The notes below the pieces were generated by a model. The model saw only the letters and a list, made by a program, of their open reading frames with translations, did no database searches and was not told the origin of the DNA. A DNA stretch of 64,000 nucleotides from the IMG/VR virus record IMGVR_UViG_3300032313_001158, positions 1 to 64,000 of that record, one strand, 5' to 3'. Within the stretch, counting starts at the first letter, position 1; each line of letters starts with the position of its first letter. Both the position numbers and the translations under genes were made by a program. Positions 31,219-38,506 of the stretch are shown here, piece after piece. Source of the stretch: a virus.

Positions 31219-31670
31219 TAGTCTTTGCTCTTAACTTTTTGTGGTTGACGCTTGGGGTCTGATTCCCAGATATCACGAGCTTCTTGTCCAATTTTACCAT
31301 CAACCGGACAAGGTGTTCCGGCATTCATCATAGCAGTGAATACACGTTCGTCTTGACACAGCGTAGCTACCGCTGCCACTTTCATTCCCATATCAAATAG
31401 TGTCTTAGATAATTTTAAGCGTTCGCAATTTTTGTCTACAAAAGTACTACCAATTGCAATACCTAGAATTTGTGTTTGTGCTGCTCCACTAACCCCCACA
31501 GCACATAAATCGCTGTTCATGCTGTTGATTCCTGGCGCTATTGCAGTAGGGGGCGGGGATTTGATTGTTGTTTCCGTTGTACTACGACTGGTACTATCAG
31601 TTACAATAGGATCTGCAGCATAAGCCGAGATTGACGATAGAATCAAAACTGATAATAATACTTGTTTCAT
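31218..31670 (-). CDS. Secreted protein with conserved Cys
   Basis: A 150-residue protein with signal peptide MKQVLLSVLILSSISAYAA. A Ser/Thr/Pro linker (STTETTIKSPPP) follows, then a helical domain SDLCAVGVSGAAQTQILGIAIG with cysteines at CERLKL, LCQDERV and PCPVDG. It overlaps the next gene by one base. This pair is conserved together in related phages. Function unknown. Confidence 0.75.
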   Translation of the reverse strand: MKQVLLSVLILSSISAYAADPIVTDSTSRSTTETTIKSPPPTAIAPGINSMNSDLCAVGVSGAAQTQILGIAIGSTFVDKNCERLKLSKTLFDMGMKVAAVATLCQDERVFTAMMNAGTPCPVDGKIGQEARDIWESDPKRQPQKVKSKD

Positions 31671-31732
31671 GTTAGCTCCTTGGGCATTATTGCCTCTTTT
31701 TAGTTCGGAGTCGTGATTGAAAACTGTAATAG

Positions 31733-31767
31733 AAAAAAGCTCCTTTGTTTTATTTAAGGAGCTTTTG
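31733..31767 (-). terminator. Rho-independent terminator
   Basis: Stem AAAAGCTCCTT / AAGGAGCTTTT with a ten-base loop, followed by T-rich sequence on the minus strand; it ends the operon that stops at 31775. The symmetric A and T runs may let it work in both directions. Confidence 0.8.
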
Positions 31768-31774
31768 AAAAAAA

Positions 31775-32098
31775 TTAACTGCTTGGTTCTTCTTTGTATT
31801 CAAACCGTCCGCAAACAATATCGTAGAATTCGTCTAATTCTCCGCCCCATTTGCCTTTAAGGTAGGGACGTAAATCATGACACAATTTTGCGTTTTTTTC
31901 TTTATTGGCATTTACAAATTCGTTGTGCAGTTTTTTCCAGTGATCCAATTTAACTACTTCTTCTATTGGTATTCGATCACCAGGAACTACACAAAATGTT
32001 TCTAGAACTTTACCTTCAACGTCAAAAGTTTCTAATTCTAAAACTGTATATCTTTCACTGAGTTCATCAGCTGCTTGTCTTGAAAAAATAATGTCCAT
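31775..32098 (-). CDS. Conserved phage protein, unknown function
   Basis: A 107-residue acidic protein. MDIIFSRQAADELSERYTVL, LETFDVEGKVLETFCVVPGD and LDEFYDIVCGRF are recognisable blocks of a family found in T4-like aquatic phages; its role is unknown. Last gene of an operon with the exonuclease (shared base at 32098) and the nucleotidyltransferase upstream, and followed by a strong terminator. Confidence 0.75.
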   Translation of the reverse strand: MDIIFSRQAADELSERYTVLELETFDVEGKVLETFCVVPGDRIPIEEVVKLDHWKKLHNEFVNANKEKNAKLCHDLRPYLKGKWGGELDEFYDIVCGRFEYKEEPSS

Positions 32099-32652
32099 TA
32101 TTTGTTTGCACTTTCATATGTTCTTTTCTTTATACCCGCACTGTTATATATCTGCTGAACAGCCCGGGCTTGATAATAACAATCAATTAAGGCATTGTGA
32201 GCACCGTGTCTGTCTTTTTTCCTAGGATCACCGTGTACCCCAAACAGGGTACGACTATCTCGTATTTGCCAAAATTGCCATGGTGTTGGACGTTCCATTT
32301 GCCTATATAAATCTTCCAGTATAACAATATCAAATGCAGGACCTTGACACCAGATATTATCTGCGCCAACGAGAAATCTGTTTAGATCATCTAGCATGGT
32401 GTTTAGGCTGATTCTGCCTTCGACACCCATTGCTTCTTCACGAACCTCTTCGGTTTGTGTCCCCCACCATTCAACAGTTAGATCTTGAACGTGTCTATCT
32501 AAAGCAATTTGTTCATCCACATTGGGTTTTAGATATAATCCATGTTCGGTGTCGACATCCTCATCCCATGGACTGAATTTAACTGCACCCAGAGTGAGTA
32601 TGACTGCCCAAGGTCTTGTACTCAGTGTTTCCAAATCCAACATCACATCCAT
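32098..32652 (-). CDS. DEDDh 3'-5' exonuclease
   Basis: A 184-residue exonuclease of the RNase H-like DEDD superfamily (Rv2179c-like, related to T4 DexA). Acidic catalytic set: Asp6 and Glu8 in MLDLETL, Asp108 in GPAFDIVIL, and His152/Asp157 in AHNALIDCYY. It degrades DNA or RNA from the 3' end in known relatives. It overlaps the next gene by one base and follows the nucleotidyltransferase (shared base at 32652). Confidence 0.85.
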   Translation of the reverse strand: MDVMLDLETLSTRPWAVILTLGAVKFSPWDEDVDTEHGLYLKPNVDEQIALDRHVQDLTVEWWGTQTEEVREEAMGVEGRISLNTMLDDLNRFLVGADNIWCQGPAFDIVILEDLYRQMERPTPWQFWQIRDSRTLFGVHGDPRKKDRHGAHNALIDCYYQARAVQQIYNSAGIKKRTYESANK

Positions 32653-33128
32653 TATTGACTCCTTAGAGCTTTCTCGGCTTCGGCCGCTGCAACTCGTTTA
32701 CGTAGACTGCTGCTACTAAAGCTATGATCACGTCCGTTGAATATCAATTCAATTTCACGATCCCAACATTCTTTCTTGCCAGTGAAGTCCTTGTTTTCGT
32801 ATTCTACACCCAGTATTCTAACATCAACTGGCAATATGAGCAAGAGGTCAATGAGATCTTGTTCAGTTTGATACACAACTATTTCATCCACGAAACGGGT
32901 AGCACTTAGTTGTATTTGTCGTTCCACAATACTCTGCACCGGAGGATTTTTACTATCTGGACGATCAATTGTGGGATCTGTTTGCAAGCCAGCAATCAAG
33001 TAATCGCAATGATTCTTTGCTTCACTTAACATGGCAATATGTCCGGCATGTAGCATATCAAAGGTAGAGAAGGTGATACCAATCTTAAGGCCCTGTGCCT
33101 TAAGCTCTTTGATTTTATTAAATATCAT
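32652..33128 (-). CDS. Cytidylyltransferase-like nucleotidyltransferase
   Basis: A 158-residue HIGH-superfamily nucleotidyltransferase. The HAGH motif is at 27-30 (STFDMLHAGH), and the second signature SSSSLRKRV lies near the C-terminus in place of ISSTxIR. Relatives activate sugar phosphates or glycerol-3-phosphate with CTP/ATP (TagD, RfaE N-terminal type). With the dehydrogenase and glycosyltransferases elsewhere it could supply an activated sugar. Length is normal. Confidence 0.8.
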   Translation of the reverse strand: MIFNKIKELKAQGLKIGITFSTFDMLHAGHIAMLSEAKNHCDYLIAGLQTDPTIDRPDSKNPPVQSIVERQIQLSATRFVDEIVVYQTEQDLIDLLLILPVDVRILGVEYENKDFTGKKECWDREIELIFNGRDHSFSSSSLRKRVAAAEAEKALRSQ

Positions 33129-33440
33129 TTAGGTTGCTGGTTCTAGTTTGACGTTGAGTGGAAAGCCATTGTTTCGAGCAAGCAATGTGGCTTCTACACC
33201 TTTTTGTTCTGCAATTTCATATGGCAATGTGCTTACTACACTGCTTCCTTCTTCGTGAATTTTCACAGTAATTTCGTGTGCAGTTTCTTCGGTGTGATGA
33301 AAAATATTCTTTAGACTTTCAATAACAAATTCCATAGTAGTTATATTATCATTAAGATAGATGACATTAAACAAACTGGGAGGCTGCACATTTGTTTTAA
33401 CCTGAATTCGAGGTTTTACTACGATGTCTGTTTTGCTCAT
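33129..33440 (-). CDS. clpS: ClpS-type protease adaptor
   Basis: A 103-residue ClpS homologue. The fold signature is clear: LFNVIYLNDNITTMEFVIES, LKNIFHHTEETAHEITVKIH and EEGSSVVSTLPYEIAE, as in bacterial ClpS, which binds N-degron substrates and the ClpA N-domain. The substrate pocket residues Asn-Asp and Met are kept. It starts one base after the next gene ends and lies with Hsp20 and DnaK. Inference: redirects host ClpAP proteolysis. Confidence 0.85.
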   Translation of the reverse strand: MSKTDIVVKPRIQVKTNVQPPSLFNVIYLNDNITTMEFVIESLKNIFHHTEETAHEITVKIHEEGSSVVSTLPYEIAEQKGVEATLLARNNGFPLNVKLEPAT

Positions 33441-33488
33441 AATCTTATTGGGTAAAGTAGGGGAAGAATTTCCCCTACTGTTATTATA

Positions 33489-33926
33489 TTACTTAGCGAA
33501 AGTAATTGCAATTTTTTTGGCTTTTTGTTCTTCAGGAACAATATGCTCAAGACTAATTGCCAAGATACCGTTAATTACAGTTGCACCTTTTACTTCCACA
33601 TTGTCAGCCAAAGTAAAATGGCGAACAAAAGTACGAGCACTAATTCCTCGGTGCAGGTATTCGTATTCATCCTTTTGCTTTTGTTCGCCGTGAATCGTTA
33701 GAACATTTTCTTTGTATTCAATGTCCAATTCATCTTCACTGAAGCCAGCAACTGCAAGTTGGATGGCATAGTGATTTTCGTCGATCTTTACAATGTTGTG
33801 TGGTGGATAGTTATCGGTTTTGCTATTGGCAAAAGTGCGTCCTAGCTCATTGAATAATCTATCAAAGCCCACAGCGTGGCGATGTAGAGTAGGTAAATCA
33901 AAAGTGCTAATTGTATATGTTGTCAT
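33489..33926 (-). CDS. Hsp20 small heat-shock protein
   Basis: A 145-residue alpha-crystallin-domain chaperone of the IbpA class. PHNIVKIDENHYAIQLAVAG opens the domain, ENVLTIHGEQ is the central strand, and the closing ISLEHIVPEE contains the terminal motif region. It binds unfolded proteins as an oligomer. Hsp20 is frequent in T4-like aquatic phages. A strong AAAGGAG site precedes the ATG, and a stable hairpin lies in the interval before dnaK. Confidence 0.9.
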   Translation of the reverse strand: MTTYTISTFDLPTLHRHAVGFDRLFNELGRTFANSKTDNYPPHNIVKIDENHYAIQLAVAGFSEDELDIEYKENVLTIHGEQKQKDEYEYLHRGISARTFVRHFTLADNVEVKGATVINGILAISLEHIVPEEQKAKKIAITFAK

Positions 33927-33965
33927 AGTCGTCTCCTTTCATATAAGCAAGTTATGACATATATG

Positions 33966-33994
33966 AGAGTAGACCCCACCTGGGCATCTACTCT
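33966..33994 (-). other. Stable hairpin between dnaK and hsp20
   Basis: AGAGTAGA pairs with TCTACTCT (8 base pairs) and an inner CCC/GGG adds three more. There is no T-run on the minus strand, so it is not a standard terminator; an mRNA stabiliser, processing site or attenuator is possible. Confidence 0.6.
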
Positions 33995-34003
33995 GCATAT
34001 TCT

Positions 34004-35890
34004 TTACTTCTTTTCTGTAAACTCAGCGTCAACTACTGTGTCGTTTGTGTTGGGCTGTACAGATTCCTCAGCAGCGGGTGCTTGGGTTACTTCATTAATT
34101 ACCTTAGCAGCTACAAACAATTCTGAGATCTTGGTCGTGATCACTTCCTGGTCTGTTTCTGCTATTGCCTTTTTGAGGTTGGCAATAGCCTCATCAATTT
34201 GTTTCGTCTGATCTTCCGAAAGCTTGCCTTCTACTTCCTTCATGTCAGTTTGAACCTGGTGGATTACAGAATCCGCTTGGTTACGTACTTCAATTAATTC
34301 ACGTTGCTTTTTATCAGCATCAGCATTGGCTTCGGCATCGCGAATCATTTCTGCAATCTGCTCCTGGCTTAGGCCACTATCGCTCTTGATAGTAATCTTG
34401 TTTTCTTTGCCAGTTTGTTTATCTCGGGCACTTACTTTGAGAATACCATTTGCGTCAACATCTAGGGTGACTTCAATCTGTGGTTGACCACGTGCAGCAG
34501 GATTGATTCCTTCTAGGTTAAATTCACCTAGTAGCTTGTTATAAGAGGCCAACTCACGTTCGCCCTGGAACACCTTGATAGTAACAGCAGGTTGATTGTC
34601 TTCTGCGGTCGAGAACACTTGGCTATGTTTGGTTGGAATAGTAGTGTTCTTTTGTATTAGTTTGGTCATCACACCGCCCATGGTTTCAATACCAAGGCTT
34701 AGTGGGGTCACATCAAGTAGTAGAACGTCTTTGCGTTCACCGCCTAGTACAGCACCTTGCACTGCTGCACCAACTGCTACTGCTTCATCCGGATTGACAT
34801 CACGACGTGGTGCCCGTCCAAATAACTTTTCAACTTCTTCTTGTACACGAGGCATACGTGTCATACCACCAACAAGGATAACTTCATCAATGTCCGTGGC
34901 AGTAACACCTGCATCACGCATGGCAACACGACATGGTTCAATGCTGCGTTGGATCAGCTCATCAACCAATGACTCTAGTTTAGCACGAGTAATCTTGATG
35001 TTGAGGTGTTTGGGACCTGTGGCATCTGCTGTGATGTATGGCAAGTTAACATCTGTTTGTGTGCTATTACTTAATTCAATCTTGGTGCGCTCGGCTGCTT
35101 CTTTTAGGCGTTGTAATGCCATGACATCTTTGCCAAGATCAACACCCGATTCTTTACGGAATTCGTCAATCAAGAAATCCATAATACGTTGGTCAAAGTC
35201 TTCGCCACCTAGGAATGTATCACCATTGGTGCTAAGTACTTCAAATTGCTTATCACCGTCCACGTTAGCAATATCAATAATGCTGATGTCAAAGGTACCA
35301 CCACCCAGATCGTACACAGCGATCTTGCGATCAGCCTTTTCATTTTTGTCCACTCCATATGCCAAAGCTGCTGCTGTTGGCTCATTGATAATACGTAGAA
35401 CTTCTAGACCTGCAATTGCTCCTGCATCTTTGGTTGCTTGACGCTGGCTGTCATTGAAGTAAGCAGGTACTGTGATAACTGCCCGAGTAACTTCATACCC
35501 AAGATAGTCTTCGGCAGTCTTTTTCATTTTGCGAAGAACTTCGGCACTGATCTGTGGAGGTGCTAGTTCTTTACCATCTGCCTGTACCCATGCATCGCCA
35601 TTCTTGGCTTCCATGATTGTGTAAGGCATGAGGTCAATATCTTTCTGAACAGCTTCTTCCCGGAACTTGCGTCCAATTAGTCGCTTGCTAGCATAGATTG
35701 TGTTTCGTGGATTGGTTACTGCTTGACGCTTGGCGCCGGCTCCCACAATAATCTCCTCTGCGGTGTAAGCCACGACGCTGGGAGTAGTACGTGCACCTTC
35801 TGAATTTTCAATTACTCGGGGGATTCCGTTTTCGACAACTGCTACGCAGCTATTGGTGGTACCGAGGTCGATACCAATGATTGTACTCAT
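34004..35890 (-). CDS. dnaK: Full-length Hsp70 chaperone DnaK
   Basis: A 628-residue, complete DnaK. Nucleotide-binding domain motifs: [13 protein letters not shown] (5-17), [45 protein letters not shown]. The linker is [13 protein letters not shown]. The substrate domain includes [10 protein letters not shown], and the end [12 protein letters not shown] matches bacterial DnaK (about 635 residues). No DnaJ or GrpE lies in this window, so it must use host co-chaperones or ones encoded elsewhere. Strong AAGGAG site, with both a sigma70 and a late promoter upstream. Confidence 0.97.
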   Translation of the reverse strand: MSTIIGIDLGTTNSCVAVVENGIPRVIENSEGARTTPSVVAYTAEEIIVGAGAKRQAVTNPRNTIYASKRLIGRKFREEAVQKDIDLMPYTIMEAKNGDAWVQADGKELAPPQISAEVLRKMKKTAEDYLGYEVTRAVITVPAYFNDSQRQATKDAGAIAGLEVLRIINEPTAAALAYGVDKNEKADRKIAVYDLGGGTFDISIIDIANVDGDKQFEVLSTNGDTFLGGEDFDQRIMDFLIDEFRKESGVDLGKDVMALQRLKEAAERTKIELSNSTQTDVNLPYITADATGPKHLNIKITRAKLESLVDELIQRSIEPCRVAMRDAGVTATDIDEVILVGGMTRMPRVQEEVEKLFGRAPRRDVNPDEAVAVGAAVQGAVLGGERKDVLLLDVTPLSLGIETMGGVMTKLIQKNTTIPTKHSQVFSTAEDNQPAVTIKVFQGERELASYNKLLGEFNLEGINPAARGQPQIEVTLDVDANGILKVSARDKQTGKENKITIKSDSGLSQEQIAEMIRDAEANADADKKQRELIEVRNQADSVIHQVQTDMKEVEGKLSEDQTKQIDEAIANLKKAIAETDQEVITTKISELFVAAKVINEVTQAPAAEESVQPNTNDTVVDAEFTEKK

Positions 35891-35947
35891 AGTTTTCTCC
35901 TTAAATTAAGCAAGTGGTTGCAGGACCCTTGCGGCATCCTACACAAT

Positions 35948-35955
35948 TATTTATA
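35948..35955 (-). promoter_or_regulatory. T4-type late promoter of dnaK
   Basis: Perfect TATAAATA on the minus strand, 58 bases before the dnaK start. Confidence 0.75.
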
Positions 35956-35960
35956 CCTGT

Positions 35961-35989
35961 ATTATAACAATTTTTTTGTTTTAGAACAA
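35961..35989 (-). promoter_or_regulatory. Sigma70 promoter of dnaK
   Basis: TTGTTC (35984-35989), 17 bases, TATAAT (35961-35966) on the minus strand, just upstream of the late promoter, giving dnaK two expression phases. Confidence 0.6.
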
Positions 35990-36235
35990 TTATTTTGGAT
36001 TTTTAAATTCAAAATATGTTGAAGCCGAATATTGGGGATTCCATGTAAGCGCAAATTGTGTGTAGTCTTTGTCTGTGGCCAAACACAATCTATAGGTGTA
36101 TTTGTGCAATTTTGTTTTGTGATGCTCAATATTGAACTTATTTACCCAGTCGTTGATGTCAATGTTGATATGTGTGAGAGCATAGCCAGCAGCCGCTCCA
36201 CCTGCACCAGACGGCAAACGGAATTCTATATACAT
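35990..36235 (-). CDS. Small tandem-family protein (FALTW motif)
   Basis: An 81-residue protein: MYIEFRLPSGAGGAAAGYALT, then YRLCLATDKDYTQFALTWNP, where the last part matches the motif that ends the small genes at 17506-18993, here followed by a further 20 residues. Start overlaps the bS21 stop (TGATG), so it is coupled to bS21. Function unknown. Confidence 0.65.
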   Translation of the reverse strand: MYIEFRLPSGAGGAAAGYALTHINIDINDWVNKFNIEHHKTKLHKYTYRLCLATDKDYTQFALTWNPQYSASTYFEFKNPK

Positions 36236-36471
36236 CAGTACAATTTTTTAGGTAGCTGCTCGTCGGTGAGTTTTTTCTTCCAACGACGACGAGCTGCTGC
36301 TTTGGCTTTTTTTCTGCGGGTGGTGGGTTTTTCGTAAGTTTCGCGTTCACGTAGATTTTGCAGCAGGCCTGATTCGGCCACTTTCTTCTTGAATTTGCGT
36401 AAGGCTTTTTCCACGTTGTCGTGTTGCACAACAACTAGATTACCTGTGATTTTATTTGATTTAATGTACAT
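36235..36471 (-). CDS. rpsU: Ribosomal protein bS21
   Basis: A 78-residue bS21. Core segment VEKALRKFKKKVAESGLLQN (20-39), RERETYEKPTTRRKKAKAAA (41-60), basic RRRWKKKL and a C-terminal LPKKLY, as in betaproteobacterial S21. The N-terminal 18 residues differ from host forms (MYIKSNKITGNLVVVQHD). bS21 sits on the 30S platform next to the anti-Shine-Dalgarno region of 16S rRNA. There is no ribosome binding site; a late promoter box ends seven bases before the ATG, so the mRNA should be leaderless. Confidence 0.92.
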   Translation of the reverse strand: MYIKSNKITGNLVVVQHDNVEKALRKFKKKVAESGLLQNLRERETYEKPTTRRKKAKAAARRRWKKKLTDEQLPKKLY

Positions 36472-36476
36472 AGCAG

Positions 36477-36827
36477 CTATTTATCTGAATTGACTTGTGC
36501 AGCGAAAAAGTGCAGGGGATCTGGAATTTTTCTTGTATTTTCTAGATAAAATTGATCACCGTAATAATAAGTTTTATCCAGTAAACATAATTTTTTGTAA
36601 TTGTTAGATTTTGAGTTTACAATAACCGCGTCACATGCAGTAACAGCTTGGTCCAGCCAGGCCAAGTTCTCCATGTTTGATGTATAAACATACACATTAA
36701 ATGCACGTTCTGCATATTGGCAAAACTTGATTACAGCATCCAACTCTGATTGTTCAGGATCCACTATCAAAACAGAATACAGGTCATTCGAAACAATGTC
36801 CGGTGGAGTAACTAGATTACTAACCAT
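36477..36827 (-). CDS. Receiver-like conserved phage protein
   Basis: A 116-residue alpha/beta protein with a Rossmann/receiver-like pattern: LYSVLIVDPEQSELDAVIKF, AERAFNVYVYTSNMENLAW, TACDAVIVNS and DKTYYYGD as successive strands. The DPEQSE segment resembles the acidic pocket start of response regulators, but a conserved phosphorylation Asp cannot be assigned. Found in related phages. Overlaps the upstream gene by eight bases. Confidence 0.65.
   Translation of the reverse strand: MVSNLVTPPDIVSNDLYSVLIVDPEQSELDAVIKFCQYAERAFNVYVYTSNMENLAWLDQAVTACDAVIVNSKSNNYKKLCLLDKTYYYGDQFYLENTRKIPDPLHFFAAQVNSDK
36478..36485 (-). promoter_or_regulatory. T4-type late promoter of rpsU (leaderless type)
   Basis: GATAAATA on the minus strand, ending seven bases before the bS21 ATG; predicted transcription start at 36472. 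Confidence 0.65.
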
Positions 36828-38439
36828 TTTTATTTTTTAAAATTTCTTCAATTTGTTGTTCAACTTGTGCCTGTTCAGCATCGCTGAGATCTTCAATTTC
36901 GTATTCGCCGGCTTCGAGCTTTTGAATCAAATGCTGTATATATGCTTGATTGTAGGTGTAACTGTCAGTGGTGTTTTTGTCTACTTCGATCCATTTGGTT
37001 CCGTTCCATTTAAACAAACGGTCGGGCAAATAGTCTGTTCTAATAAACATGTCACCCTTCATTGGACTGTTTGGGAATTGATCACCAAACCCACATTGAC
37101 TGGCAGCTTCCAGTTTATCGTTATCAGCGCGAATGGCCATGTCAGGATGTAGTGCATTAAATGCATCTAGGTTATAAACTTTACCTTTGTATCTGACAGC
37201 GTAATCGGCGCCTCGACGAATAGGTGTGTTGTATTCGTCGACGGGTTTTGTTTCTTCAACTGGTTCAACTTCTTTGGGAGCGTTGTCCTGGAACAATTTT
37301 ACTAGTGCTTCGTGCGAAGCTTGTTCTTCGGCTTCTTCTTTGTGTTCATCAATCACACGCTGTGCCCACATTTCTTCGTTTTCAAGAACTGGAATATCCA
37401 GCTCTGGTGCTTGATATGTACCTGCATTAATTGCTTGTGCTGTGGCCTGTGCGTTGGCAAAGAACTGCTCTACTTCAGGCTCTATTACCTCAACAACAGG
37501 CTCGGGCTTTTCTAATTTGTCTACCGCAGCATTGGCTGCAACGGCACGTATCTGTTCTAGCTGTTCTTCAGTTAGTTCAGGATAAGGTTCATCATGAGGT
37601 GGCGACTCTACTAGTGGTTCCTCTGTCGCAGTGGCTACAGGAACCGGTTTTTCTTCCTCATCATGCACCCAACCTCCACGGCCTTGCCTTGCCCATTCCA
37701 ACTGTTTGTTAGCGGCCAGGATCAGGCACAATGCCAAGGGATCAAACACAATCACAATTAGAATAATAACCCAACGTACTGCTGCTTCAAGTAAATTTTG
37801 ATCAGGATTGTCGCCGTATATCAAGGCAGCGATATACTTGATAGGACCAACTTCGGCTTCAACTTTTCTAAATTCAGCTGCCAGTGGAGCACGTTCTTCT
37901 TGTAATTTTTGTATTGCTTTTTGTGACCGGGTAATTTCTGCTTGTAATGCGCTACGTTCCTTGGCCTGTGCTCGACGAATATTAACGGCACGTTGAGCAC
38001 CGGTGTCCGAATCAGTACGACCCATCATCTGGTCTACTTGTGCATTCATTTGCTCAAGTGCTCGTTTGGCCTGTGCAATATTATCTTTTTCTGTAGCAAT
38101 CTTTTCGTCGTAAATGGCAACTTTACTCATTGAATCGCCACTCACAATACTTTGATCAGCGTGTCCTTTTGACAGGAAACCAAAGATGCCCATACTGGTC
38201 AGCAGCATGAGAAACACAATGGCCGGAATCAGATAAGTTTTGTATGCCCAGCTGACTCGTTGCCAATTGTTGTGCAACCAAACAGTGGCCACAATCTTGC
38301 CAGCTTCAAGGGCACCGCCCATTATAATCACAGGAATGACCGCTGCGGCAAAGATGGCAGCAAGTCCAGCAACACTGTACCAAGCAGCGATTGCAGAAAT
38401 GGTGATCGCTATCACCAACATTAGGTATCCGAATATCAT
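36820..38439 (-). CDS. Large membrane / virion protein with coiled coil
   Basis: A 539-residue protein. Three transmembrane helices in the first 90 residues (YLMLVIAITISAIAAW; IFAAAVIPVIIMGGAL; YLIPAIVFLMLLTSMGIFG) and one at about 220-240, flanking a coiled coil at 105-200. The long acidic region 260-400 is disordered. The C-terminal domain (GDMFIRTDYLPDRLFKWNG then IEVDKNTTDSYTYN) is a conserved module in T4-like aquatic phages. A late box ends seven bases before the ATG and a sigma70 promoter lies further upstream. Role unknown; structural or membrane-associated. Confidence 0.75.
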   Translation of the reverse strand: MIFGYLMLVIAITISAIAAWYSVAGLAAIFAAAVIPVIIMGGALEAGKIVATVWLHNNWQRVSWAYKTYLIPAIVFLMLLTSMGIFGFLSKGHADQSIVSGDSMSKVAIYDEKIATEKDNIAQAKRALEQMNAQVDQMMGRTDSDTGAQRAVNIRRAQAKERSALQAEITRSQKAIQKLQEERAPLAAEFRKVEAEVGPIKYIAALIYGDNPDQNLLEAAVRWVIILIVIVFDPLALCLILAANKQLEWARQGRGGWVHDEEEKPVPVATATEEPLVESPPHDEPYPELTEEQLEQIRAVAANAAVDKLEKPEPVVEVIEPEVEQFFANAQATAQAINAGTYQAPELDIPVLENEEMWAQRVIDEHKEEAEEQASHEALVKLFQDNAPKEVEPVEETKPVDEYNTPIRRGADYAVRYKGKVYNLDAFNALHPDMAIRADNDKLEAASQCGFGDQFPNSPMKGDMFIRTDYLPDRLFKWNGTKWIEVDKNTTDSYTYNQAYIQHLIQKLEAGEYEIEDLSDAEQAQVEQQIEEILKNKNG

Positions 38440-38445
38440 AGAGTG

Positions 38446-38453
38446 TATTTATT
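38446..38453 (-). promoter_or_regulatory. T4-type late promoter (leaderless type)
   Basis: AATAAATA on the minus strand, ending seven bases before the ATG at 38439. Confidence 0.65.
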
Positions 38454-38468
38454 TAGAATAGTCTTGCC

Positions 38469-38497
38469 AGTATAGCAGTTTATTGCTGGCGTGTCAA
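38469..38497 (-). promoter_or_regulatory. Sigma70 promoter
   Basis: TTGACA (38492-38497), 17 bases, TATACT (38469-38474) on the minus strand. Gives a leader of about 23 bases to the gene at 38439. Confidence 0.7.
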
Positions 38498-38506
38498 ACT
38501 TTTTGG

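Noticed and set aside
34596-35441. A 281-codon plus-strand frame opposite dnaK
   Set aside because: Typical antisense shadow of a conserved, strongly coding gene; composition is Ser/Arg/Thr-rich nonsense and has no start signal.
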